Assembly: GCA_963726405.1 (NCBI GenBank)
Contig: CAVSCF010000001.1
Location: 434,001 to 498,000 of the forward strand
DNA from: JAOUJD01 sp963726405
Lineage (GTDB): Bacteria > Pseudomonadota > Gammaproteobacteria > Burkholderiales > Burkholderiaceae_F
Direction: 5' to 3'
DNA length: 64,000 nucleotides
Below the pieces are notes generated by a model that did not search any database, had not been told where the DNA came from, and worked only from the letters and a program-made list of their open reading frames with translations. Of the stretch, positions 8,641-18,085 are shown in pieces. The position numbers were made by a program, and so were the translations under genes. Numbering within the stretch: the first letter of the stretch is position 1; each line of letters opens with the position of its first letter.

Positions 8641-11600
8641 GCGAGCAGTTCGACGTTGCCGCCGGCCGCGGCGGTGTTGATCGTCACGCAGCGTTCGGCA
8701 CAGAACCTTGTCAGGTAGTTCGGTCCGCCGGCCTTCGGTCCGGTGCCGGACAGGCTTTCGCCGCCGAAAGGCTGGCTGCCGACCACGGCGCCGATGATGT
8801 TGCGGTTCACGTACAGGTTGCCCACCCGCGCGCGCTTCACCACGTGTTCGATGCGTCCGTCGAGTCGTGTGTGCAGCCCCATCGTCAGTCCGTAGCCCGT
8901 CGCGTTGATGGCGTCGATCACCGTCTCCAGGTCGCGCTTGTCGTAACGGACCACGTGCAGGATCGGTCCGAAATTCTCGTGCGCCAGGTCGCCGATGGCG
9001 TCGATCTCCGCGGCGACAGGGCCGAAGAAGTGGCCATCGAGCGCGGATGGCACTTCGCATTCGTGGACGATCCGTCCGTGCCGCTGCAGCCAGGCGCGAT
9101 GGCGGACCAGCAGCGCGAGCTGCTCGGCGTCGATCACCGGTCCGATGTCGGTGCGCGGATCCGACGGGTCGCCGATCACGAGTTCCCGCATGGCGCCGGC
9201 GATCATCTCGATCATCGAATCGGCGATCTCGTTCTGCAGGAACAGCACGCGCAGCGCGGAGCACCGCTGGCCGCAAGAACGGAACGCGCTCGAGATCACC
9301 GCGTCGGTGACCTGTTCGGGCAGCGCCGTCGAGTCGACGATCATCGCGTTCTGCCCGCCAGTCTCGGCGATCAGCACGCCGATCGGGGCGTCGCGCGCGG
9401 CCAGGGCGCGGTTGATGGCGCGCGCCGTCGCGACCGAGCCGGTGAATGCGACGCCGGCGACCCGGGGGTGCGACGTCAATGCGCGTCCCACCGTCTCCCC
9501 GTCGCCGAGGACCAGATGCAGGACCTCGGCCGGGACGCCGGCTTCGTGCATCAATTGCACGGCGCGGAAGGCCACCAGCGGCGTCTGCTCCGCAGGCTTC
9601 GCGACGACCGCGTTGCCGGCGACGAGCGCGGCGGCGATCTGGCCACCGAAGATCGCGAGCGGAAAGTTCCACGGACTGATGCAGACGAACACCCCGCGTC
9701 CGCCAAGATGCAGCACGTTGGACTCGCCCACGGGGCCCGGGAGCGGCTGCGGCCGCATCCGTTCGCGCCCGATCGCGGCGTAGTAACGGCAGAAGTCGAT
9801 CGCCTCGCGAACCTCGAGATGCGCGTCGAGCATGGTCCGGCCGCCTTCGCGGACGATCAGCGCGGCGAGTTCGTCGTGCGCCGACTCCCAGAGGTCGGAC
9901 ACGCGCTCGACGATGGCCGCGCGCGCGTCGGCTCCAAGCGCATCCCACACGTCGAATGCGGCCTGTGCCGCGTTCACGGCGCGGTCCGCATCCTCCGCCG
10001 ACGCGTTGGCCACCGACCCGATGACCTGCGTGAGCGCGGCCGGATTGCGCACTGGGACCGCGACGCCGGAAGGCGTCCCTCCGATCAGGGATGTCGCATG
10101 CGTATCGGACGCTTGCGCCACCGCGGAGGTGAGCTCGATCAGCGCCGGGGCCTGCTGAAGGTCGATGCCACGCGAATTGCGGCGCTCGCCGAACAGCGAC
10201 GTCCCGGCCGGCAGCGCCGAGGACGGTTCGTTCGAAGCGACGAACGCGCGCGCGAGTTCATGCACGTCCTCGACGAGGGATTCGGATGGCACCGAGCGGT
10301 CGGTGATCTGGTGAACGAAGGACGTGTTCGACCCGTTTTCGAGCAGGCGGCGCACCAGGTACGCGAGCAGATCGCGGAAGGCGCCGACCGGGGCGTAGAC
10401 GCGCACACGCACGTCGGGACTGTTCCCCAGCAGGGCGTCGTAGAGGGGATCGCCCATGCCGTGCAGCCGCTGGAACTCGTAGCGGCGCCCCGGCGCCAGC
10501 TCCTGCGCGTATTCCACGATGGAAGCGACCGTCAAGGCGTTGTGCGTCGCGAACTGCGCGTACACCGGAGCCGGGTGGGCCAGCAGACGGCGCGCCGTGG
10601 CGATGTAGGCCAAATCCGTCGCCCACTTGCGGGTGTAGACCGGAAAACCCGTCATGCCGAGTTCCTGCGCCCGCTTGATCTCGGCGTCCCAGTACGCGCC
10701 CTTGGTGAACCGAACCGTGACGGGGCGCCGGAGTTCATCGCTGAGCTGCAGCAGGCGGTCGACGGTGGCGACGGCACGCGTCTGGTAGGTCTGCACCGCC
10801 AGACCGAGGCCGGGCCAGTCGGCGAGCAGGGGCTCGCGCATCAGGCGTTCGAAGAGCCCGATGTGCAAGGCGAGCCGCTCCGACTCCTCGGCATCGATGG
10901 TGAGATTGACGTCGGCGGCCCGGGCCAACCGTCCGAGTTCGACCAGCCTCGGATAGAGCTCGCGGTCGCTGCGTTCGACCTGGGCCGTCTCGAAGCGGGG
11001 ATGGATCGCCGATAGCTTCACGGAAATGCCGTCGCGCATCGTCCAGTCGTCGCCCCCGGTGCCCTTGAGCGCCGAAAGCGCGTCGACGTACGAGGCGTAC
11101 GCGCGATCGGCATCCGCCCGCGTCCGGGCGCCTTCGCCAAGCATGTCGAAGGAGTAGAGGATGCGCGCGTCGGGCCGCTGCGCCGCGCGCGCCAGGGCCC
11201 CGTGCAGGTCCGTCGCAAACACGAACTGGTCACCGAAACGGCGGATGCCCTCGATCACCATGGGCCGCAGTGCGCTGCGGGCGAACCACGCGCGCATGGA
11301 CCCCCCGTCGCCGTCGGCGCCGCGCAGGTCGGCGTCCGCGGCCGTATGCCCCGCCAGCCGCAGCGCCGAGGCGAGCACGCGGGTGACGAAATTGCCGTCC
11401 ATGCCGATCCGCGATGCGCGGAACGCCGAAAGCTTCTCGGCAATCAGCCACGTTTGCGTGTCGGCGTCCGGAGCGCGGAGCAGGGCTTCCGCCAGCCGCA
11501 GCAGGGCGATGCCTTCCGGCGTGGCGAGCGGAAACGAATTCAGCAGGTTCTGGGCGGACAGCAGCCCCGGATCGGCCGCACGGACCGACTCGACGTAACC

Positions 11601-11741
11601 GAGTGCGCGGCGGCGCGCCGAGGCCCGTCGTTCGGCGGCCGGTTCCCCGAGTGCCAGCAACCGCTCGATGGCAGAACGTTCGTCTGCATACGGATCGCCG
11701 AGGTCGGGCAACCGTTGCAGCGCTTCCAGGACGCCAGGCAT
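8637..11741 (-). CDS. putA: Bifunctional proline dehydrogenase / glutamate-semialdehyde dehydrogenase
   Basis: This 1034-residue enzyme oxidises proline to glutamate at the membrane, passing electrons to quinone and NAD. Residues about 40-490 form the FAD-dependent proline dehydrogenase barrel (SVKLSAIHPRFE, YDALLGNSPDVRVRVYAPVG). Residues about 530-1020 form the aldehyde dehydrogenase (PWNFPLAIFGGQIAAALVAG, ETGGQNAMIVD, catalytic Cys in SCGQRCSALRVLFLQ). There is no N-terminal ribbon-helix-helix domain and no C-terminal extension. It is therefore a minimal, non-DNA-binding PutA that cannot repress itself. It stands alone on its strand; the regulator is not visible next to it. Confidence 0.97.
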   Translation of the reverse strand: MPGVLEALQRLPDLGDPYADERSAIERLLALGEPAAERRASARRRALGYVESVRAADPGLLSAQNLLNSFPLATPEGIALLRLAEALLRAPDADTQTWLIAEKLSAFRASRIGMDGNFVTRVLASALRLAGHTAADADLRGADGDGGSMRAWFARSALRPMVIEGIRRFGDQFVFATDLHGALARAAQRPDARILYSFDMLGEGARTRADADRAYASYVDALSALKGTGGDDWTMRDGISVKLSAIHPRFETAQVERSDRELYPRLVELGRLARAADVNLTIDAEESERLALHIGLFERLMREPLLADWPGLGLAVQTYQTRAVATVDRLLQLSDELRRPVTVRFTKGAYWDAEIKRAQELGMTGFPVYTRKWATDLAYIATARRLLAHPAPVYAQFATHNALTVASIVEYAQELAPGRRYEFQRLHGMGDPLYDALLGNSPDVRVRVYAPVGAFRDLLAYLVRRLLENGSNTSFVHQITDRSVPSESLVEDVHELARAFVASNEPSSALPAGTSLFGERRNSRGIDLQQAPALIELTSAVAQASDTHATSLIGGTPSGVAVPVRNPAALTQVIGSVANASAEDADRAVNAAQAAFDVWDALGADARAAIVERVSDLWESAHDELAALIVREGGRTMLDAHLEVREAIDFCRYYAAIGRERMRPQPLPGPVGESNVLHLGGRGVFVCISPWNFPLAIFGGQIAAALVAGNAVVAKPAEQTPLVAFRAVQLMHEAGVPAEVLHLVLGDGETVGRALTSHPRVAGVAFTGSVATARAINRALAARDAPIGVLIAETGGQNAMIVDSTALPEQVTDAVISSAFRSCGQRCSALRVLFLQNEIADSMIEMIAGAMRELVIGDPSDPRTDIGPVIDAEQLALLVRHRAWLQRHGRIVHECEVPSALDGHFFGPVAAEIDAIGDLAHENFGPILHVVRYDKRDLETVIDAINATGYGLTMGLHTRLDGRIEHVVKRARVGNLYVNRNIIGAVVGSQPFGGESLSGTGPKAGGPNYLTRFCAERCVTINTAAAGGNVELLA

Positions 11742-11869
11742 GTGAACTCCAGCGAGGAAAGGCCGCGGAAATTTAGCACCGTGTCGTCGGTTCGCCTCCC
11801 GACTGCGGGTTGTCCTGCAGGGCCGCGGCCCGGCCTGGCTCCTACAATCGCGCCCCTTACGGAGCGCTC

Positions 11870-12298
11870 ATGTTCGATTTTTCCCCCGAGTCCGGGCTGG
11901 TTGCCTTGTTCGCCGCGAGCTTTGTCGCGGCGACCATCCTTCCGGGCGGCTCCGAATTCGTGCTCATTGGAGTCATCCACAAGCATCCCGACGCCCTGTG
12001 GCAGGCGATCGCGGTGGCCACTGTGGGCAACACGCTGGGCGGAGTCACGTCCTACTGGATGGGCCGGCTGCTGCCGAATCGCGTGCAGAGCAAGGCCATC
12101 ATCACACTGCACAAGTACGGCTACTGGGCGCTCCTGCTGTCCTGGCTGCCGCTGGTCGGCGACGCGCTGGCCGTGGGCGCGGGCTGGCTGCGCCTGAACC
12201 CGTGGCTCACCCTCGCGGCGTTCGCCGTCGGCAAGTTGTTCCGGTACGTGATGGTGGGCGGGGGGTGGGCCTGGATCGAGGCCGTGTTCCTCGCTTAG
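11870..12298 (+). CDS. YqaA family inner-membrane protein (DedA-like)
   Basis: The protein has 142 residues with several membrane segments (about residues 8-30, 40-57, 86-105 and 112-135). The YqaA hallmarks are LPGGSEFVLI, GNTLGGVTSYWMGRLL and the WLPLVGDALAVGAGWLR loop, all typical of the SNARE-associated/DedA-like superfamily. Related proteins are linked to membrane lipid flipping and envelope homeostasis; the specific role is not known. The ATG used is the first Met of the conserved N-terminus, with TACAAT at 11843 as a likely -10 box. It lies between divergent putA and the etf operon. Confidence 0.88.
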   Translation: MFDFSPESGLVALFAASFVAATILPGGSEFVLIGVIHKHPDALWQAIAVATVGNTLGGVTSYWMGRLLPNRVQSKAIITLHKYGYWALLLSWLPLVGDALAVGAGWLRLNPWLTLAAFAVGKLFRYVMVGGGWAWIEAVFLA

Positions 12299-12355
12299 GG
12301 GCCTTGCTCTACCCCGGTGGCGTGCCCTGGCGCCAGCCCGGGTGCCCGGCCTTCG

Positions 12356-12361
12356 TATAAT
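12356..12361 (+). promoter_or_regulatory. Consensus -10 box (TATAAT) for etfBA
   Basis: A perfect TATAAT lies 75 bases before the etfB start. No good -35 hexamer stands at 16-18 bases, so an activator or an upstream element may be needed. Confidence 0.55.
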
Positions 12362-12436
12362 CGTCGGCGAGACGCAGCCCTGTCCCGCGCGCCGTCCGGC
12401 GCAACCAGACCCCAAAACGCAACCAAGAAACGGCCC

Positions 12437-13186
12437 ATGAAAGTCCTCGTCCCCGTCAAGCGTGTGGTCGACTACAACGTGAAGGTGCGCGTGAAGTCCG
12501 ACCAGACCGGTGTCGACATCGCCAACGTGAAGATGTCGATGAACCCCTTCGATGAGATTGCGGTGGAGGAGGCGGTGCGCCTCAAGGAGAAGGGCGTGGT
12601 CACCGAAGTGATTGCCGTGTCGTGCGGCCTGGCCCAGTGCCAGGAGACCCTCCGCACGGCGATGGCGATCGGCGCGGACCGCGCCATCCTCGTCGAAACG
12701 GACGTCGAGCTGCAGCCGCTGGCCGTTGCCAAGCTGCTGAAGGCGATCGTCGACAAGGAAAAGCCCGACCTCGTCATCCTCGGCAAGCAGGCGATCGACG
12801 ACGACGCCAATCAGACGGGACAGATGCTCGCCGCGCTCGCCGACCTGCCGCAGGGCACGTTCGCGTCGAAACTCGAGGTGGCCGACGGGCGCGCGCAGGT
12901 GACGCGCGAAGTCGACGGCGGCTTTGAAACGATCTCCATCGCGCTTCCGGCCATCATCACCGCTGACCTGCGCCTGAACGAGCCGCGCTACGTGACGCTG
13001 CCGAACATCATGAAGGCCAAGAAGAAACCGCTGGAGAACGTGAAGCCGGCTGACCTCGGCGTGGACGTCACGCCGCGCCTGAAGACGATCAAGGTCAGCG
13101 AGCCGCCGGCGCGCAAGGCCGGTGCGCGCGTCCCCGACGTGGCCACCCTGGTCTCCCGGCTCAAGACCGAAGCCAAAGTCCTCTAG
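12437..13186 (+). CDS. etfB: Electron transfer flavoprotein subunit beta
   Basis: The 249-residue beta subunit binds AMP and pairs with EtfA to carry electrons from acyl-CoA dehydrogenases to ETF-quinone oxidoreductase. Signature features are the N-terminus MKVLVPVKRVVDYNVKVRVK, the segment GADRAILVETD and the conserved LGKQAIDDDANQTGQMLAALAD. Longer in-frame starts upstream add a low-complexity segment not seen in the family, so this ATG is preferred. etfA follows after 23 bases and an acyl-CoA dehydrogenase after that, which fits a beta-oxidation electron route. Confidence 0.97.
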   Translation: MKVLVPVKRVVDYNVKVRVKSDQTGVDIANVKMSMNPFDEIAVEEAVRLKEKGVVTEVIAVSCGLAQCQETLRTAMAIGADRAILVETDVELQPLAVAKLLKAIVDKEKPDLVILGKQAIDDDANQTGQMLAALADLPQGTFASKLEVADGRAQVTREVDGGFETISIALPAIITADLRLNEPRYVTLPNIMKAKKKPLENVKPADLGVDVTPRLKTIKVSEPPARKAGARVPDVATLVSRLKTEAKVL

Positions 13187-13209
13187 AACAGAACAGAGCA
13201 GAGACGACC

Positions 13210-14142
13210 ATGACTGCACTCGTACTCGCAGAACACGACAACCACGCGATCAGAGCGGCGACGCTGAACACGGTGACTGCCGCCGCCAAGGCCGGCGGGG
13301 AAGTCCACGTGCTGGTGGTCGGCCACCAGGCCGCGGACGCCGCCCGGCAGGCGGCGAAGATCCAGGGCGTCAGCAAGGTGCTGCTCGCCGACGCGCCGCA
13401 GTTCGAAGGCGGCCTGGCCGAACCCGTGGCGGCCCAGGTCGTCGCCCTCGCCGGTGCCTACAGCCACATCTTCGGAGCGGCCACGGCGTACGGGAAGAAC
13501 ATCCTGCCTCGGGTCGCCGCCAAGCTCGACGTCGCTCAGGTATCCGACATCATCAGCGTCGAGTCGCCCGACACGTTCACGCGCCCGATCTACGCGGGCA
13601 ATGCCATCGCCACCGTCCAGAGCCCGGACAAGGTGAAGGTCATCACCGCGCGCCCGACGAACTTCGACGCCGCGCCGGCCGAGGGCGGCTCCGCTGCGGT
13701 CGAGAACGTGACGGCGGTCGCCGGCGCGGACTCGTCGCGCTTCATTTCGCGCGACATCGCCAAATCCGACCGTCCGGAACTGCAGGGGGCGAAAGTCGTC
13801 ATCTCGGGCGGCCGCGGCATGGGATCGGCCGAGAACTTCAAGCTCCTCGAGCCGCTGGCCGACAAGCTGAACGCCGCGATAGGCGCCTCGCGCGCCGCGG
13901 TGGATGCGGGCTATGCGCCCAACGACTGGCAGGTCGGGCAGACCGGCAAGGTGGTGGCGCCGCAGCTGTACATTGCCGTCGGCATCTCGGGCGCGATCCA
14001 GCACCTGGCCGGGATGAAGGATTCGAAGGTGATCGTCGCGATCAACAAGGATCCCGAAGCGCCGATCTTCCAGGTAGCCGATTACGGCCTCGTCGGCGAT
14101 CTGTTCGAAGTCGTGCCGCAGCTGGTCAAGGAACTCGGCTGA
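13210..14142 (+). CDS. etfA: Electron transfer flavoprotein subunit alpha
   Basis: The 310-residue alpha subunit holds the FAD. The C-terminal FAD domain (about residues 190-310) shows VVISGGRGMGSAENF, DAGYAPNDWQVGQTGKVVAP and LYIAVGISGAIQHLAGM, all diagnostic. The protein ends with VADYGLVGDLFEVVPQLVKEL. It is cotranscribed with etfB and closed by a hairpin terminator 25 bases after the stop. The acyl-CoA dehydrogenase gene beyond that terminator is the probable electron donor, but it likely has some separate expression. Confidence 0.97.
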   Translation: MTALVLAEHDNHAIRAATLNTVTAAAKAGGEVHVLVVGHQAADAARQAAKIQGVSKVLLADAPQFEGGLAEPVAAQVVALAGAYSHIFGAATAYGKNILPRVAAKLDVAQVSDIISVESPDTFTRPIYAGNAIATVQSPDKVKVITARPTNFDAAPAEGGSAAVENVTAVAGADSSRFISRDIAKSDRPELQGAKVVISGGRGMGSAENFKLLEPLADKLNAAIGASRAAVDAGYAPNDWQVGQTGKVVAPQLYIAVGISGAIQHLAGMKDSKVIVAINKDPEAPIFQVADYGLVGDLFEVVPQLVKELG

Positions 14143-14165
14143 CGGTCATCGTGAAATGACAAGCC

Positions 14166-14208
14166 AGGGCACAGCGCGCACGGGCCACCGTGGAGCTGTG
14201 CCCTTTTT
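14166..14208 (+). terminator. Rho-independent terminator after etfA
   Basis: A 9-10 bp stem (GGGCACAGC at 14167 with GCTGTGCCC at 14195) is followed directly by TTTTT. It separates etfBA from the acyl-CoA dehydrogenase gene 22 bases downstream, and so may attenuate rather than fully stop transcription. Confidence 0.88.
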
Positions 14209-14229
14209 GTTCATCCTCCAGGAAACGCC

Positions 14230-16029
14230 ATGAGCTACGTTGCCCCCATCAAGGACATGCAGTTCGTCCTGCACGAACTGGCCGGACTGAAGCAGATCCA
14301 GGCCCTGCCTGGCTGCGAAGATGCGACGGACGAGACGGTCGCCGCGGTGCTGGAGGAGAACGCGCGCTTCATGGCCGAGGTCGTCGCCCCGTTGAACCGC
14401 ACCGGCGATGTCGAAGGGGCGAAGTGGGACAACGGCCGCGTGATCACGACGCCCGGCTTCAAGCAGGCCTTCGACGCGTTCGTGCAGGCCGGCTGGCAAG
14501 GCGTGCAGCATCCGAGCGAATTCGGCGGGCAGGGGTTGCCCAAGGTCGTTGCGGCGCCCTGCATGGAGATGCTGCAGTCGGCCAACCTGTCGTTCGCGTT
14601 GTGTCCGCTTCTGACCGACGGCGCCATCGAGGCCCTGCTGACCGCGGGTTCCGACGAGCAGAAGGCGATGTACATCCACCGCCTGATCGACGGCAGCTGG
14701 ACCGGCACCATGAACCTGACCGAGCCGCAGGCGGGCTCGGACCTCGCGCAGGTGCGCACGCGCGCCGTGCCGCAGGGCGATGGAAGCTACCGGCTGTTCG
14801 GGCAGAAGATCTTCATCACGTACGGCGACCACGATCTGGCCGAGAACATCGTGCATCTCGTGCTCGCCCGCACGCCGGACGCCCCGGAAGGCGTCAAGGG
14901 AATCTCGCTTTTCATCGTGCCGAAGGTGCTGTTCGACGCGGAGGGAAAACTCGGCAAGCGCAACGACGTGTACTGCGCCTCGATCGAGCACAAGCTCGGC
15001 ATCCATGGCAGTCCCACGTGCGTGCTGATCTTCGGCGACGGCAAGGGGGAGGTGGGGGCGGGTGCCATCGGCCACCTCATCGGCCAGGAGAACCGCGGAC
15101 TCGAGTACATGTTCATCATGATGAACGCGGCTCGCTTCCAGGTCGGCATGCAGGGCATCGCCCTTTCCGAGCGCGCCTACCAGCAGGCCGCCTGGTACGC
15201 CAAGGAGCGGGTGCAGAGCCGGGCGGTCGAAGGCTCGCCGGGGCCGGTGCCGATCATCCGTCATCCGGACGTGCGGCGGATGCTGATGTTCATGCGCGCG
15301 AACACCGAAGCGGCCCGTGCGGTCGCCTACGTGGCGGCCGGCTACAACGACATCGCGCACCACCATCCCGACGCGGACGCGCGCACGGCGGCGAAGGCGG
15401 CGTACGACTACCTCGTGCCCCTGGTGAAGGGCTGGTCGACCGAGGTGTCGATCGACATCGCTTCCACCGGGGTGCAGGTCCACGGCGGCATGGGGTTCAT
15501 CGAGGAAACGGGCGCGGCGCAGTACTACCGGGACGCACGCATCCTGACGATCTACGAAGGCACCACGGCGATTCAGGCCAACGACCTGATCGGCCGCAAG
15601 ACGAGCCGCGACGGCGGGGCCACCGCCAGGCGCTTCATCGAGGAGATGCGGCTTACCGCGGGGGAACTCGAAAAGGCGGGCGGCGACTGCCCCGTGATCG
15701 CCGCGCGCCTGCGCGCGGCCGTGGATGCCTATGCCGAGGTCGTCGATTTCGTCGTCGCCGGGTTCAGGAACGACCCGCGGGCGGTCTACGCGGGCTCGGT
15801 GCCGTACCTCAAGCTCGCCGGCATCGTTCACGGCGGCTGGCAGATGGCCCGGGCCGCGCTCGCCGCGACGCGACGCCTTGCCGCGGGTGACGATCCGGAC
15901 TTTCACCGGGCGAAGATCGCGACCGCGCGCTTCTTCGCGGATCACATGCTGGTCAGCGTCGAGGCGCTGGCGGCGACGGCGATCGAGGGCAGCGCGGGCA
16001 CGCTGGCCTTCACCGACGAGCAGTTCTAG
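14230..16029 (+). CDS. Acyl-CoA dehydrogenase with C-terminal extension (AcdB/DmdC type)
   Basis: At 599 residues the enzyme is longer than classical acyl-CoA dehydrogenases (about 380) and matches the class with an extra N-terminal helix and C-terminal domain, which includes DmdC-type enzymes. Key segments are MNLTEPQAGSDLAQVRTRA (FAD contact), FGQKIFITYGDHDLAENIVH, and TIYEGTTAIQANDLIGRK with the catalytic-region glutamate. The last 130 residues form the AcdC-like domain. It oxidises an acyl-CoA at C2-C3 and passes electrons to ETF, encoded just upstream. Chain length specificity cannot be told from the sequence. Confidence 0.94.
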   Translation: MSYVAPIKDMQFVLHELAGLKQIQALPGCEDATDETVAAVLEENARFMAEVVAPLNRTGDVEGAKWDNGRVITTPGFKQAFDAFVQAGWQGVQHPSEFGGQGLPKVVAAPCMEMLQSANLSFALCPLLTDGAIEALLTAGSDEQKAMYIHRLIDGSWTGTMNLTEPQAGSDLAQVRTRAVPQGDGSYRLFGQKIFITYGDHDLAENIVHLVLARTPDAPEGVKGISLFIVPKVLFDAEGKLGKRNDVYCASIEHKLGIHGSPTCVLIFGDGKGEVGAGAIGHLIGQENRGLEYMFIMMNAARFQVGMQGIALSERAYQQAAWYAKERVQSRAVEGSPGPVPIIRHPDVRRMLMFMRANTEAARAVAYVAAGYNDIAHHHPDADARTAAKAAYDYLVPLVKGWSTEVSIDIASTGVQVHGGMGFIEETGAAQYYRDARILTIYEGTTAIQANDLIGRKTSRDGGATARRFIEEMRLTAGELEKAGGDCPVIAARLRAAVDAYAEVVDFVVAGFRNDPRAVYAGSVPYLKLAGIVHGGWQMARAALAATRRLAAGDDPDFHRAKIATARFFADHMLVSVEALAATAIEGSAGTLAFTDEQF

Positions 16030-16032
16030 GAA

Positions 16033-16069
16033 ATAGTCAATGGCTATCGAAAGAATAGAGACAATCTAT
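16033..16069 (+). promoter_or_regulatory. Perfect OxyR binding site
   Basis: The DNA matches the full OxyR tetramer consensus ATAG-N7-CTAT-N7-ATAG-N7-CTAT without a mismatch: ATAG at 16033, CTAT at 16044, ATAG at 16055 and CTAT at 16066. It is an AT-rich island in GC-rich DNA. A plausible -10 (TAGATT, 16093-16098) lies 23 bases downstream with only a poor -35, as expected for an OxyR-activated promoter. The rubrerythrin gene starts about 100 bases after the site. Confidence 0.9.
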
Positions 16070-16167
16070 TTTTTGAATTTTGTGGGTGCGCGTAGATTGA
16101 TCTTCGTGCCGTGGCGTCCAGGCGCCGCGGGTTTCTCGGTTCGTGTTATCCGCAACAGGAGATTTCG

Positions 16168-16587
16168 ATGCAACTGAAGGGCACCAAGACAGAACAGAAC
16201 CTGAAGGATGCGTTTGCCGGTGAATCGCAGGCGAATCGTCGCTACCTGTACTTCGCAGCGAAAGCGGACGTCGAGGGCTACAACGACGTGGCGGCCGTGT
16301 TCCGCTCGACGGCGGAAGGCGAGACCGGCCACGCGCATGGCCACCTCGAGTACCTCGAGGCGGTGGGCGATCCCGCGACCGGACTGCCGATCGGCCCGAC
16401 CAGGGCCAACCTGAAGGCGTCGATCGCCGGCGAAACGCACGAGTACACGGACATGTACCCGGGCATGGCGAAAGCCGCGCGCGACGAGGGCTTCGACGAG
16501 ATCGCGGACTGGTTCGAGACGCTGGCCAAGGCCGAGCGTTCGCACGCGAACAAGTTCCAGAAGACTCTCGACGCCATCGCCGACTGA
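16168..16587 (+). CDS. Rubrerythrin-family protein without rubredoxin domain
   Basis: The 139-residue protein is a ferritin-like diiron four-helix bundle. Iron ligands are expected in GESQANRRYLYFA, in the EGETGHAHGH stretch (E-x-x-H), in AGETHEYTDMYP and in AKAERSHANKF. Rubrerythrins reduce hydrogen peroxide, usually taking electrons from a C-terminal rubredoxin domain. That domain is absent here, so a separate donor is needed, and the Fe-S protein gene immediately downstream is the obvious candidate. An AGGAG ribosome site at 16156 fixes the start. The perfect OxyR site upstream supports a peroxide-induced role. Confidence 0.94.
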   Translation: MQLKGTKTEQNLKDAFAGESQANRRYLYFAAKADVEGYNDVAAVFRSTAEGETGHAHGHLEYLEAVGDPATGLPIGPTRANLKASIAGETHEYTDMYPGMAKAARDEGFDEIADWFETLAKAERSHANKFQKTLDAIAD

Positions 16588-16709
16588 ACTGATGCGGGCG
16601 CGGTCCCGCAGCCGTTGTGCCCGCGCGTCGCGACGATGCGCGGTTCTCCGCGGCCCGGCACCTGCCGGGCCGAGGGAGTCCCTGCAGCCCCATCATCTTG
16701 GAAACCACC

Positions 16710-18062
16710 ATGAACGTCCGTGAGGGCAGCCTCGAGGCGCCGACGCGTCATCCGCTGGGTCAGAAGAACGCCGAGTTCTGGGACGAACAGGCGCTCGAGA
16801 AGGAAATGGAGCGCGTGTTCGAGATCTGCCATGGCTGCCGGCGCTGCGTCAGCCTCTGCGGAGCCTTTCCGACACTGTTCGACCTCGTGGACAACGGGCC
16901 GACGGGAGAGGTCGACGGCGTGCCGAAGGCGAAGTACAAGGACGTCGTCGACCAGTGCTACCTGTGCGACATGTGCTACATGAGCAAGTGCCCGTATGTG
17001 CCCCCGCACCCGTGGAACCTCGATTTCCCGCACCTGATGCTGCGGGGCAAGGCGGTGCACTTCCGCAAGCACGGCGCATCCGCGAGCGACAAGTTCCTGA
17101 CGTCCACGGACAAGGTCGGCATGTTTGCCGGCATTCCGATCGTCACGCAGGCCGTCAACGCCGTGAACGGTACCGGTCCGGCCCGTGCGGCAATGGAAAA
17201 GCTGATGGGGGTCGATCGCAACGCGTGGCGGCCCGACTTCGCGCCGAAGACCTTTCGTGCCGGTGCGCGTCCGAGCGGCGCAGCTCCGGTGCGCGACGGT
17301 GCGAAGACGCCGGGGAAGGTCGCGATCTTCTCGACCTGCTACATCAACTACAACGAGCCGGGCATCGGCTGGGACCTGATCCGCATCCTCGAGCACAACG
17401 AGATCCCGTACGCGCTCATCGAGAAGGAAGCGTGTTGCGGCATGCCGAAGCTCGAGATCGGCGACCTCGACGCGGTGGAGCGGCTCAAGGACATCAACAT
17501 CCCGCAGCTCGCGAAGCTGGCGCGCGAGGGTTACGCCGTCGTCACCCCGATTCCGTCCTGCACCCTGATGTACAAGCAGGAACTGCCGCTGATGTTCCCC
17601 GAGGACGCCGACGTGCAGGCGGTGAAGGCTGCGATGTGGGATCCCTTCGAGTACCTCGTCGCGCGCAATCGCGACGGGTTGCTGAAGACGGATTTCAAGA
17701 AGGCGCTCGGCACGGTGTCGTACCACGTGCCCTGCCACAGCCGCGTGCAGAACGTGGGTCGCAAGACCGAGGAGATGCTGAAGCTCGTGCCCGACACGAC
17801 GCTGAACACGGTGGAGCGCTGCTCCGGTCACTCGGGCATCTGGGGCACGCGCACCGAGTTCCACGGCATGGCGATGAAGATCGGCAAGCCGGTGTTCAGG
17901 AACATGGCGAGCGTGAAGCCGGACTACATCAGCTCGGATTGCCAGCTCGCCGGCCACCACATCGAGCAGGGCATCCAGCAATTTGCGAAGGAGGCGCTCG
18001 GCGGCAAGACGCCCGAGATCGCCCACCCGATCACCCTCGTGCGCATCGCGTACGGCCTGTAA
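16710..18062 (+). CDS. Heterodisulfide-reductase-like Fe-S oxidoreductase (CCG domain)
   Basis: The protein has 450 residues. The N-terminal part carries two cysteine clusters for [4Fe-4S] centres, CHGCRRCVSLC and CYLCDMCYMSKCP. The C-terminal part carries CCG-type motifs (CCGMPKLEIG and CSGHSGIWGT) of the kind found in HdrB and GlpC. The family is annotated as Fe-S-binding or GlpC-like, but the context (rubrerythrin before, DUF3501 after) is not glycerol metabolism. I infer it feeds electrons to the rubrerythrin. It starts 122 bases after the rubrerythrin stop, and the ATG chosen begins the conserved region. It is probably cytoplasmic; no signal peptide or membrane segment is seen. Confidence 0.92.
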   Translation: MNVREGSLEAPTRHPLGQKNAEFWDEQALEKEMERVFEICHGCRRCVSLCGAFPTLFDLVDNGPTGEVDGVPKAKYKDVVDQCYLCDMCYMSKCPYVPPHPWNLDFPHLMLRGKAVHFRKHGASASDKFLTSTDKVGMFAGIPIVTQAVNAVNGTGPARAAMEKLMGVDRNAWRPDFAPKTFRAGARPSGAAPVRDGAKTPGKVAIFSTCYINYNEPGIGWDLIRILEHNEIPYALIEKEACCGMPKLEIGDLDAVERLKDINIPQLAKLAREGYAVVTPIPSCTLMYKQELPLMFPEDADVQAVKAAMWDPFEYLVARNRDGLLKTDFKKALGTVSYHVPCHSRVQNVGRKTEEMLKLVPDTTLNTVERCSGHSGIWGTRTEFHGMAMKIGKPVFRNMASVKPDYISSDCQLAGHHIEQGIQQFAKEALGGKTPEIAHPITLVRIAYGL

Positions 18063-18085
18063 TCGCAAAAGAGGACGCTGGAGAA

